Assembly (NCBI GenBank): GCA_011051425.1 | Contig: DRLF01000221.1 | Coordinates: 1 to 14,723 of the forward strand | DNA length: 14,723 nucleotides | From: Thiolapillus brandeum | Lineage (GTDB): Bacteria > Pseudomonadota > Gammaproteobacteria > Chromatiales > Chromatiaceae | Direction of reading: 5' to 3' | Shown: positions 1 to 9,125 of the stretch, one piece after another | How the letters are laid out: each line of letters starts with the position of its first letter | Numbering within the stretch: position 1 is the stretch's first letter | Translations under genes and position numbers: made by a program | Notes under the pieces: model-generated | The model's database searches: none | Seen by the model: the letters and a program-made list of their open reading frames with translations, nothing else | What the model was told of the DNA's origin: nothing

Positions 1-333
1 TCCGTACAGGGAGCGATCAACGGGCATCCGGTTGTCATGGTGGTGGATACGGGCGCCAACACCGTTGCCCTGAGCGCCGAGCATGCTGCGGGCATGGGTA
101 TCGATTATCTTCGTAAAGGCAGGCCGGTGATGGTGCAGACCGCTTCCGGAGTAGTGAAAGGCTATGATGTCAGGCTTTCCACAGTGAGGGCAGGGAGTAT
201 CAGGCTGCAAAATATCCCGGCGGTGGTTATCGAGGGATCACTGCCTGAAAAAGTCCTTCTGGGAATGAGCTTTCTCTCCCGTTTACATATTCAGAACAAA
301 GGGAACTTGATGGTTCTTACCAAGTCACATTAA
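1..333 (+). CDS. Retropepsin-like aspartic protease, 3' part (5' end outside window)
   Basis: The reading frame is open from base 1 to the TAA at 331-333, so the visible 110 residues are the C-terminal part of a longer protein. The catalytic motif Val-Asp-Thr-Gly-Ala is seen with the Asp at visible residue 16, followed by a hydrophobic strand and, near the end, the conserved Leu-Leu-Gly-Met-Ser-Phe-Leu segment. This layout (DTGA, a TASG-like strand, then LLGMSFL) matches the bacterial single-domain retropepsin-like family (TIGR02281/clan AA). Members of that family usually have an N-terminal membrane anchor or signal and probably act in the periplasm as homodimers; the N-terminus is not visible here. 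An internal ATG at 37 lies just before the active site and cannot be the true start. The M16 protease gene begins 33 bases downstream on the same strand, so the two are probably co-transcribed. Cellular substrates of this family are not well known. Confidence 0.88.
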   Translation, partial: SVQGAINGHPVVMVVDTGANTVALSAEHAAGMGIDYLRKGRPVMVQTASGVVKGYDVRLSTVRAGSIRLQNIPAVVIEGSLPEKVLLGMSFLSRLHIQNKGNLMVLTKSH

Positions 334-366
334 CTTCGAGAATTTCGAATACAAGGATAATCAACA

Positions 367-3168
367 ATGAAGAAATCGATCCTGTTGCTGCTGCTCAGCC
401 TGTTTCTGGGTGCCTGTGTAAACCAACCCCGGCCTGACAGCCCTGCGGTTGCCACTGCCAAGGTCATCAAGAGTGAGAATGACAAGCGCCAGTACGAGTA
501 TCTGATACTGCCCAACCGGATGCGGGTGCTGCTGGTATCCGATCCTGAAGCGGACAAGGCAGCCGCCGCCATGAGCATCGAGGTGGGCAGCACCAGCAAT
601 CCGCCCGGACGGCAGGGGCTGGCGCATTTTCTCGAACACATGCTGTTCATGGGGACGGAAAAATACCCGGATGTGGATGAATATTCTTCTTTCATCAAGC
701 GCAACGGTGGCAGCGACAATGCTTTTACCGCCGACAATCAGACCACCTATTTCTTCGACATCAAGGCGGGGAAGCTCGAACCGGCTCTGGACCGCTTCGC
801 CCAGTTCTTCATTTCTCCGTTGTTCGATGCGAAGTACGTGAAGCGCGAAGCCAATGCCGTGAATTCGGAATACCAGCTCAAGCTCAAGGAGGATTCGCGC
901 CGTATCGACGCCGCAGAAAAGCAGAGCTACAACCCTGCCAGTCCTTATGCGCAGTTCTTCGTGGGCAACCTGGATACGCTCGCCGACCGGCCGGGCAGCA
1001 AGGTGCGTGACGACCTGATTGCCTTTTACCAAAAACACTATTCCGCCAATATCATGGGCCTGACGGTGGTGGGTAAGGAGTCTTTGCCAGTGCTGCGCGC
1101 CTGGGTGGAAGAGAAGTTCGCTGCAGTGCCCGACAGGAACGCCAAACCCTATCGGCCGGGAAAGGACGAGCTGTTGTATCGCCCTTCCCAGCTTCCCCTG
1201 GAAGTGGCGCTGACGCCGCTGAAGAAACTCCACAAACTTACGCTGGCATTTCCCATTCCCTCCCAACGCAAGAACTACAGGACCGGTCCCATCAACTACG
1301 TTGCCAACTTCATCGGTGATGAAGGCCAGGGCAGCCTGTACGACCTGCTGAAGAAGAAAGGCTGGATCACCTCCCTGAGCGCCGGCGGACAGAATCTGGA
1401 TGATGTCCAGGGCTTGTTCAACGTGAGCATGGACCTGACAGAAACAGGGGTAAAGCACGTACCGGAGATTGCGGAATATATGTTTGAGTACATCGATCTT
1501 CTGAGTGCCAAAGGCATTGAACAATGGCGTTATGACGAGTTGAAGAAAAAGTCTGTGCTGGATTTCCGTTTCGAGGAAAAGGCGCCCGCCAGCTCCTATG
1601 CCATGAGCCTGTCCGGCAAACTGCTGCGCTATCCTGCCGAGGACGTGTTGCGGGGAGGCAAGATCTATGATGTCTGGAAGCCCGAACTGCTGTCCGGTCT
1701 GCTGTCCAGGCTGCAACCGGACAACCTTGCCATGACACTGGTCGATCCGGATGTGAAAACCGACAGGGTGGAGAAGTTCTACAAGGTGCCGTATCGCATC
1801 AGCCGTATCGGCAGCCGTGATCTGAAACTGTGGCGGGAAGAGAAGGTCGATGCGGCACTGGTGTTGCCCAAGCCCAATCCTTTCATTCCCGACCATGTCG
1901 CGATCAAGCCGCTGGTGAATCCCACGCCCGTGCCTGTGGCGCTGGAAAAAGAACCGGGAGACAGCCTCTGGTATCAGCAGGACGAACAATTCGACGTCCC
2001 CCGCGCGGTGTTTATGCTGAACCTCAAGCTGCCCGGTCACCGGGATACGGCGAAGAAGGCAGTGAGCCTGTCCCTGCTGGTTGATCTGGTCAAGGATCAG
2101 CTCAATGCTTGGTCTTATCCTGCGCAACTTGCCGGCCTGAGCTACTCCATCAGTCCGACGCGGGAGGGACTGACGCTGCTCATCTATGGCTATGATGAAA
2201 AGCAGCCAGTACTGCTGGAAAAGGTGCTGGCCGCTCTCAGGCATCCGACGCTGTCTGAGGACCGTTTCCAGGTGTACAAGGACAAGCGCAAGCGCAGCCT
2301 GGCCAACAAGGCGCTCGATCGCCCTTACCGCCAGATACTCGATGAACGCACGCGCCGCCTGATCAGCCCTGCCTGGAGTCCGAAACAGAAGCTTGCCGCC
2401 CTGGAGCCTCTCAGCCGTGATGCCCTGCAGGATTATGCGGCTCACCTGTTCGACGAGGCGGAAGTCCAGGTGCTTTCTTACGGGAATCTCAGGCCGAAAG
2501 AGGCTGAAGCCATGAACGCGCTGCTGCAGAGGAAGCTGTTGTCGGGTACCCGTCTGGTGGAAGCGCCAGCACTTCAGCTGACCATCGTACCCAGAGGGAA
2601 GACCCTGACCTACCGCTATGACGTGGATCATCCGGATTCGGCCATGGTCATCAGCTTCCAGGGCAACGACAAGAGCATCGCCGAACAGGCGCGCTGGCGC
2701 CTGCTGGGGCATGTCATGGCCAGCCCCTTCTTCAGCGCCTTGCGCACGGAGCAGCAGCTGGGCTATGTCGTGGCCGCCGCTTTCAGCGAAACCGACCATC
2801 TGCCCGGTATGCTGTTTCTGGTGCAGTCATCCGCCGTTTCCGCCGGGGAACTGCAAAAGCGTATGGAAGCATTCATCCGGGATTATGTTGCGGAACTGGA
2901 GTCCATGGACGAAAAGGAATTTGCCGCTCACAAGGCGGGCCTGGTGGCGAAACTGCTGAAGAAGGATGACATGATGCTGAGCCGGGCCGTTCGCTACATG
3001 GACAACCTGGATCGCAAACGCTACAGCTTCGATTTCAGGAAGCAGGTGGCCGATGAGGTGTCCGGACTGACCAGGGCTGAGCTGCTGGCTTTTTACCGGC
3101 AGAATCTGCTGCAGCAGCCACGGCGTCTGGTAGTGTATTCGCCCGGCACGCGGTTTTCAGCCAAATAG
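367..3168 (+). CDS. Lipoprotein-type M16 metalloprotease (pitrilysin/insulysin-like)
   Basis: This 933-residue protein is a zinc endopeptidase of the M16A (pitrilysin/insulysin) type, close in length to E. coli protease III (about 960). The inverted zinc motif HxxEH is at His87-Phe-Leu-Glu90-His91. The third ligand is probably Glu168, 81 residues after His87, the same spacing as in insulysin. The C-terminal half carries the conserved Leu-Arg-Thr-Glu-Gln-Gln-Leu-Gly-Tyr segment (Arg793 and Tyr800), which in insulysin helps bind substrate. The N-terminus is a lipoprotein signal: two Lys, a Leu-rich core and the lipobox Leu-Gly-Ala-Cys17, with Val at +2. I infer an outer-membrane lipoprotein facing the periplasm. 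An AAGGA at 353-357, nine bases before the ATG at 367, supports this start. It follows the aspartic protease gene by 33 bases. It may degrade peptides in the envelope; the substrate is unknown. Confidence 0.95.
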   Translation: MKKSILLLLLSLFLGACVNQPRPDSPAVATAKVIKSENDKRQYEYLILPNRMRVLLVSDPEADKAAAAMSIEVGSTSNPPGRQGLAHFLEHMLFMGTEKYPDVDEYSSFIKRNGGSDNAFTADNQTTYFFDIKAGKLEPALDRFAQFFISPLFDAKYVKREANAVNSEYQLKLKEDSRRIDAAEKQSYNPASPYAQFFVGNLDTLADRPGSKVRDDLIAFYQKHYSANIMGLTVVGKESLPVLRAWVEEKFAAVPDRNAKPYRPGKDELLYRPSQLPLEVALTPLKKLHKLTLAFPIPSQRKNYRTGPINYVANFIGDEGQGSLYDLLKKKGWITSLSAGGQNLDDVQGLFNVSMDLTETGVKHVPEIAEYMFEYIDLLSAKGIEQWRYDELKKKSVLDFRFEEKAPASSYAMSLSGKLLRYPAEDVLRGGKIYDVWKPELLSGLLSRLQPDNLAMTLVDPDVKTDRVEKFYKVPYRISRIGSRDLKLWREEKVDAALVLPKPNPFIPDHVAIKPLVNPTPVPVALEKEPGDSLWYQQDEQFDVPRAVFMLNLKLPGHRDTAKKAVSLSLLVDLVKDQLNAWSYPAQLAGLSYSISPTREGLTLLIYGYDEKQPVLLEKVLAALRHPTLSEDRFQVYKDKRKRSLANKALDRPYRQILDERTRRLISPAWSPKQKLAALEPLSRDALQDYAAHLFDEAEVQVLSYGNLRPKEAEAMNALLQRKLLSGTRLVEAPALQLTIVPRGKTLTYRYDVDHPDSAMVISFQGNDKSIAEQARWRLLGHVMASPFFSALRTEQQLGYVVAAAFSETDHLPGMLFLVQSSAVSAGELQKRMEAFIRDYVAELESMDEKEFAAHKAGLVAKLLKKDDMMLSRAVRYMDNLDRKRYSFDFRKQVADEVSGLTRAELLAFYRQNLLQQPRRLVVYSPGTRFSAK

Positions 3169-3226
3169 CGTTGAATCCGACAGACTCCTAGGGTATTTGC
3201 CGATACAAATGCCGGGTCGAAATGAC

Positions 3227-3232
3227 TACAAT
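3227..3232 (+). promoter_or_regulatory. Possible -10 element for zipA-ligA
   Basis: TACAAT (5 of 6 to TATAAT) lies 30 bases before the zipA ATG, in the only sizeable gap (3169-3262) between the M16 protease gene and zipA. No good -35 hexamer sits at 16-18 bases upstream: the better TTGCCG at 3197-3202 is 24 bases away. It is therefore only a weak candidate, though its position suits a promoter for the zipA-ligA pair. Confidence 0.28.
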
Positions 3233-3262
3233 CACGCAATCCTGTTAGAGAATTGAATAGAG

Positions 3263-6132
<2,870 letters not shown>

Positions 6133-6168
6133 TACACTGAACCCCATTGCCAAGGAGAAAGAAAAGAC

Positions 6169-6663
6169 ATGAACAACCGGACAGCCCTAGTGGGAATCCT
6201 GCTCAGCGTTGTACTTACACTCGGCGCTTGTGCCCAGAATCTACCCATGTACCGGGGGTACGCTTTCGATGCCATGATCGAAGATGCCCATGTCATCCCG
6301 CTGAAGAACCGGGACAGCATCCCCGCGCTGAAGGAATATGTGCGGGAAGTGCATTGGCAACTGGACAAACCCATCAGCGGTGACTTTACGGTCAGCGTTG
6401 CTGAAAACGAGCGTTCCGCAGCCTATATCGGCACCCTGGAAGGCCGCGAGCCCGTGCATATCATCTCCCTTAGTGGGGCCAACCTGGATTCCCATCCCGC
6501 GCTGGAGACCGATGAAAGCGTTCGCATCAATGGTGCGGCGGCAGTGGGCAAGGTGAATGTACTTGAGGAAAACCGCCTGCCCAAAGGTGACTATGTATTT
6601 CGCCTCAAAGTGCATGGCAACCAGAACTGGGACAGAAAAGAGATCTACGTGCAGGTACGCTGA
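6169..6663 (+). CDS. Small predicted outer-membrane lipoprotein of unknown function
   Basis: I do not recognise this 164-residue protein. The N-terminus is a clear lipoprotein signal: Asn-Asn-Arg, a hydrophobic core, then the lipobox Leu-Gly-Ala-Cys21. The residue after Cys is Ala rather than Asp, which by the Lol rule predicts sorting to the outer membrane. The mature part alternates short hydrophobic and charged stretches, with a possible helix around residues 50-60. The end looks like a beta-sandwich: a Gly-Asp-Tyr-Val-Phe-Arg-Leu-Lys-Val turn-strand, then a last strand ending in Gln-Val-Arg. This is Ig-like in feel but not assignable. Start choice is supported by AAGGAGA at 6152-6158, ten bases before the ATG. 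A weak extended -10 (TGATACACT, 6130-6138) overlaps the ligA stop, so it may have its own promoter. slyX follows 31 bases later. Confidence 0.82.
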   Translation: MNNRTALVGILLSVVLTLGACAQNLPMYRGYAFDAMIEDAHVIPLKNRDSIPALKEYVREVHWQLDKPISGDFTVSVAENERSAAYIGTLEGREPVHIISLSGANLDSHPALETDESVRINGAAAVGKVNVLEENRLPKGDYVFRLKVHGNQNWDRKEIYVQVR

Positions 6664-6694
6664 GGTAGCATCAACCCGTTTGAGGACAGGGATC

Positions 6695-6901
6695 ATGGAC
6701 AGTATCGAAGACCTTCAGGTGCGTATCAGCTTCCAGGAAGACAGCCTCCAGGAACTGAACATCACCGTCGCCCGCCAGCAGACCGAACTGGATATCCTGC
6801 GCAAAGAACTACTGCGCCTCCAGGAACGCCTGCTGGAGCTGGAGAGCAACCAGCCCGGCGGTGCGGAAGGGCAGGCCACAGAACTCCCCCCACACTACTG
6901 A
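6695..6901 (+). CDS. slyX: SlyX family protein
   Basis: This 68-residue protein is a small cytoplasmic coiled-coil protein of the SlyX family, widespread in gammaproteobacteria and without a firmly known function. It is almost entirely one amphipathic helix with Leu/Ile in heptad positions (about residues 5-52), a short Gly/Gln-rich linker, and the C-terminal Pro-Pro-His-Tyr typical of SlyX. The reading frame is open farther upstream, into the lipoprotein gene in another frame. The ATG at 6695 is chosen because it starts the family's conserved helix, gives the usual length, and has GAGGACAGG at 6682-6690 upstream. It is probably co-transcribed with the lipoprotein gene. Confidence 0.93.
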   Translation: MDSIEDLQVRISFQEDSLQELNITVARQQTELDILRKELLRLQERLLELESNQPGGAEGQATELPPHY

Positions 6902-6907
6902 AAAGCC

Positions 6908-6944
6908 CCCCTTTCCTCCTGGGAGAGGGGCCGGGGGAGAGGGG
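6908..6944 (+). repeat. G-rich intergenic element with hairpin and direct repeat
   Basis: Directly after slyX, bases 6908-6930 can form a 9-bp stem (one G-U pair) with a 5-base loop. The decamer GGGAGAGGGG occurs twice, at 6921-6930 and 6935-6944, separated by CCGG. The four G-runs at 6921-6923, 6927-6930, 6933-6937 and 6941-6944, with loops of 3, 2 and 3 bases, also fit a classical G-quadruplex. No T-run follows, so it is not a standard terminator. It resembles the C/G-rich interspersed repeats (CCCTCTCCC/GGGAGAGGG type) scattered between genes in many proteobacteria, but copy number cannot be judged here. The rest of the 111-base gap before lepB holds nothing I can name. Confidence 0.5.
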
Positions 6945-7012
6945 ACCGGAACTTTGCTCCCACAAAAGCAGTCCCACCCAATACCTGCCTCTTCCCCAGG
7001 AAAACCCTCACA

Positions 7013-7654
7013 ATGAAAACCACCCCCACAAAACTGCTGCGCGATTATCGGCCTCTCCTGATTTTCGCCATCCTACTGGTAACCTTCCGCACCACCATTG
7101 CCGACTGGTCCCCCGTGCCCAGCAGTTCCATGGAACCCACCCTGGTTCCCGGTGATGTAGTATGGATCGACAAAACCGCTTTTGGCCCTTCACTGCCCAT
7201 CATCAACAAGAAACTGTTGACCTGGGGAAGCCCCAAACGCGGCGAAGTGATCACCTTCGTCCCGCCCCACAAGGACCAGCTGTTCGTCAAACGTGTGATT
7301 GCCGTGCCCGGCGACCACCTGCGTATCGAGGGCGTGAAACTCTGGGTGAACGGGCAGCCCCTAGCCCAGCAGATCACCCGCGAGGAGGCGGATTATCTCC
7401 TGGGAGAAGAAACCATCGACGGGCGCGGGCACCAATTCAAGCTGACCCGTGGCATGGGCATGCCCTATGTGGGAAAGACCATCGAAGTGCCCCAGGGCAA
7501 GTATTTCGTCATGGGTGATCACCGCAACAACAGCGCCGACTCCCGCTTCTGGGGTTTCGTGGATCAGGACAGGATCATGGGCCGGGTGGTGGGCATCGCC
7601 CTGTCATTCTCCACCGAGCGGGGCTGGGACCGGCTTGCCTTGCCGGTTCACTGA
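7013..7654 (+). CDS. lepB: Signal peptidase I, short single-span form
   Basis: This membrane serine peptidase cleaves signal peptides from secreted proteins on the periplasmic side. The 213-residue product has one N-terminal transmembrane segment (about 13-30). It is followed by box B with the nucleophile in Ser-Ser-Ser39-Met-Glu-Pro-Thr (Ser39, just before Met). Box D has the general base in Phe-Val-Lys93-Arg-Val-Ile-Ala-Val-Pro-Gly-Asp. Box E is Gly-Asp-His-Arg-Asn-Asn-Ser-Ala-Asp-Ser-Arg (168-178). The Ser/Lys pair is intact. E. coli LepB is about 324 residues with two membrane spans; this one lacks the first span and the long insertions, like the shorter LepB forms of many bacteria. A weak CAGGAAAA lies upstream of the ATG. 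It is not beside lepA or rnc, as the main lepB often is, so it may be a second copy. Its 3' end overlaps cysZ by 7 bases, tail to tail. Confidence 0.93.
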   Translation: MKTTPTKLLRDYRPLLIFAILLVTFRTTIADWSPVPSSSMEPTLVPGDVVWIDKTAFGPSLPIINKKLLTWGSPKRGEVITFVPPHKDQLFVKRVIAVPGDHLRIEGVKLWVNGQPLAQQITREEADYLLGEETIDGRGHQFKLTRGMGMPYVGKTIEVPQGKYFVMGDHRNNSADSRFWGFVDQDRIMGRVVGIALSFSTERGWDRLALPVH

Positions 7655-8370
7655 GCCGTATCCATCTTTGTCCACCACAGAGTCGCCCCAGCCACGGAGG
7701 CAGGCATGGCGGCGAAGTTGATCACCGGGATCATCATCAGCAGATTGGCACCTGCGCCGAAGGCCCATGTCTGAAAGGGGCGCTTGCGCAGGCGTTGACG
7801 TTGCTCCCTGGGGCGGAGGTGATGATTGCCCATGGGATAGTCCACGTATTCGATGCTCAGGAACCAGAATCCCAGCAGCAGCCACAGTACCGAGCCGATG
7901 GCGTTCAGGCCGGGAATGATCATCAGGATCAGTACCGGGATGGCGCGCAGCAGAAAATACCAGATCTTTCCCAGTTCACCGCTGATGGCGGGGATGATCT
8001 CGGCCATGAGGCTGCCGCTGTGATCTTCCGGCAGCTGGCCGGTAATCTGTTTTTCCACTTGGGCAGCCAGGATGCTGTTGAAGGGTGAGGCGATGAGGTT
8101 GGCCACCATCGTAAAGGTGTAGAAGGCAATCACCAGATAAGTGAGCGCAAACAGGGGCCAGAGCAGCCATTCGAGGTAACTCATCCAGCTGTCGGCAGGC
8201 AGAACCCAGTCGATGAACTCCTGGAAGTAGATACTGCCGATCCAGGCGGTGAGGCTGAAGATGAGGATATTGATGAACAGCGGCGCGAACACATAGCGCC
8301 GCAATCCCCTGCAAAACAGCATGCCCAGCCCCTGAAACGGCAGCAAAAAGACTGCAATCAGTGATGTCAT
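7648..8370 (-). CDS. cysZ: CysZ/EI24-family membrane protein (sulfate permease family)
   Basis: The 240-residue product is a multi-span inner-membrane protein, close to the length of E. coli CysZ (253), which brings sulfate into the cell for cysteine synthesis. Hydrophobic segments lie at about 27-47, 64-92, 136-174 (a long re-entrant-like stretch) and 204-231. Family signatures are visible: Asn-Leu-Ile-Ala-Ser-Pro-Phe-Asn (91-98) after the second segment, and Glu-Tyr-Val-Asp-Tyr-Pro-Met (174-180) before a very basic cytoplasmic patch (186-197). The ATG (8368-8370) overlaps the stop of the DUF3016 gene in ATGA, so the two are translationally coupled. The 3' end runs 7 bases into lepB on the other strand. 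In E. coli cysZ lies beside zipA; here it is about 3.5 kb beyond zipA. Sulfate as the substrate follows from the family only. Confidence 0.9.
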   Translation of the reverse strand: MTSLIAVFLLPFQGLGMLFCRGLRRYVFAPLFINILIFSLTAWIGSIYFQEFIDWVLPADSWMSYLEWLLWPLFALTYLVIAFYTFTMVANLIASPFNSILAAQVEKQITGQLPEDHSGSLMAEIIPAISGELGKIWYFLLRAIPVLILMIIPGLNAIGSVLWLLLGFWFLSIEYVDYPMGNHHLRPREQRQRLRKRPFQTWAFGAGANLLMMIPVINFAAMPASVAGATLWWTKMDTAQ

Positions 8371-8855
8371 TTTGCGATGCTGCGCTTGAACCAGTTTCTG
8401 ATCATGCGTTTTTCCATTCCGAGGGGTTCTCCACTGCTGGTACGCATGGCGGCGCTCATGGTTCTGCTCTGCAGTTTTTCATCACCTTCCTTGAGCACAT
8501 TGCCGCTGGCATCCAGCAGGCGGTAATGGAACTTCATCCGGGCGGGGTAGCTGTCCTTCACCACACGCACGTCCTGGTGCTGGGTGCGGGCGCCGGTAAG
8601 CTTTACATCCCCTGCCAGATCCAGGTCGGTAACCGTCATTTCCAGTTTCTGACCGTCGGGGAGTGTTGCGGCAAGTTTCTGTATCGTGTCTTCGAGTTCT
8701 TTGAAAGTTCTGGCCTGGAATTCCTCCTGGGAGCCGCTGGAGGCCATGACGTCGGTGTAACCGGCCGGATTGGACCAGTGTATTTCGGCGCTGCCGCCGG
8801 CCATTGCCAGGGTCGGGAGCAGCATGATGCTGAATATAGCGATAAGTGTTTTCAT
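8367..8855 (-). CDS. Secreted DUF3016 domain protein
   Basis: This 162-residue protein has a typical Sec signal peptide (Lys-Thr, a hydrophobic core with Pro, cleavage after Ala-Met-Ala) and no lipobox Cys, so it is probably soluble in the periplasm. The mature part matches my memory of the DUF3016 family: an early Ile-His-Trp with Tyr-Thr-Asp-Val, the middle Thr-Asp-Leu-Asp-Leu-Ala-Gly-Asp, and a closing Glu-Pro-Leu, Glu-Lys, Trp-Phe region. The molecular role of the family is unknown. The frame is open to an ATG at 8885, but the start at 8855 is preferred: it begins the signal peptide exactly and has AAAGAGGT seven bases upstream. The stop overlaps the cysZ start, so the two proteins are made together; whether it assists CysZ is speculation. 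Confidence 0.85.
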   Translation of the reverse strand: MKTLIAIFSIMLLPTLAMAGGSAEIHWSNPAGYTDVMASSGSQEEFQARTFKELEDTIQKLAATLPDGQKLEMTVTDLDLAGDVKLTGARTQHQDVRVVKDSYPARMKFHYRLLDASGNVLKEGDEKLQSRTMSAAMRTSSGEPLGMEKRMIRNWFKRSIAK

Positions 8856-8861
8856 ACATTG

Positions 8862-8868
8862 ACCTCTT
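8862..8868 (-). promoter_or_regulatory. Ribosome-binding site fixing the DUF3016 gene start
   Basis: On the minus strand AAGAGGT lies 7 bases before the ATG at 8853-8855. A second, out-of-frame ATG at 8857-8859 is too close to this site (3 bases), and the ATG at 8883-8885 lies upstream of it, so the site singles out 8855 as the start. Confidence 0.6.
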
Positions 8869-8883
8869 TGTTTTCTGTGATCC

Positions 8884-8912
8884 ATTAGATGCCTAAACAG
8901 TCCACAGGTTCA
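8884..8912 (-). promoter_or_regulatory. Candidate promoter for the DUF3016-cysZ operon
   Basis: Read on the minus strand, TCTAAT (8884-8889, 5 of 6 to TATAAT) is preceded at 17 bases by TGAACC (8907-8912, only 3 of 6 to TTGACA). Transcription would begin near 8877, giving a leader of about 20 bases that contains the ribosome-binding site. The spacing is good but the -35 is weak. Confidence 0.3.
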
Positions 8913-9032
8913 GATGAGGGAGGCAAGCGATCCGGCAGCAGGCCCCACCGTTTACCGCAGTCAAGATCATTTAATGCGTCATGATACCCGCCGAGGGCTG
9001 TCAGCGGAACAGTTTGATGGGCTGTGCAAATG

Positions 9033-9048
9033 TGGCAAAACCTGTGCG
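9033..9048 (+). promoter_or_regulatory. Possible sigma-54 promoter of the ABC operon
   Basis: TGGCA, then eight bases to TGC, gives the GG-N10-GC layout of -24/-12 promoters. Eight of the twelve specified consensus positions match, with the -24 half better than the -12 half. Transcription would begin near 9059, about 65 bases before the binding-protein ATG. No upstream activator site was recognised. The match could be chance. Confidence 0.25.
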
Positions 9049-9060
9049 TATCATCTACAT

Positions 9061-9093
9061 TTACCCTGTGATGGCTGTATTTCACATCTGTAA
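9061..9093 (+). promoter_or_regulatory. Inverted repeat, candidate operator before the ABC operon
   Basis: The left arm TTAC-CC-TGTGA (9061-9071) and right arm TCACA-TCT-GTAA (9082-9093) are inverted copies matching at nine positions per arm, with a 10-base centre. The inner TGTGA/TCACA words recall a CRP half-site pair, but CRP sites have a 6-base centre, so this is not a normal CRP site. It lies 33-65 bases before the start codon, where a repressor or activator of the operon could bind. Confidence 0.4.
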
Positions 9094-9112
9094 TTTAAAA
9101 CTGATGGCCCAC

Positions 9113-9118
9113 GGAGGG
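9113..9118 (+). promoter_or_regulatory. Strong Shine-Dalgarno of the binding-protein gene
   Basis: GGAGGG lies 7 bases before the ATG at 9126. It is the strongest ribosome-binding site in the window, as expected for a binding protein made in excess over its membrane partners. Confidence 0.65.
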
Positions 9119-9125
9119 CAGTATC

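Noticed and set aside
334..366. Small inverted repeat TTCGA...TCGAA between the aspartic protease and M16 genes as a terminator
   Set aside because: The stem is only 5 bp, AT-containing and without a T-run, so it is too weak to call.
361..2799. 812-codon open frame antisense to the M16 protease gene
   Set aside because: It is in register with the sense codons, so stops appear only where the sense gene uses TTA, CTA or TCA, which are rare here. The translation has no recognisable domain, while the sense strand has a full catalytic motif and signal.
8361..8888. 175-codon plus-strand frame over the DUF3016 gene
   Set aside because: In register with the minus-strand gene, which has a signal peptide, ribosome-binding site and family motifs.
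9067..9086. CRP site TGTGA...TCACA
   Set aside because: The centre is 10 bases, not 6, so it does not fit CRP; kept only as a general inverted repeat.
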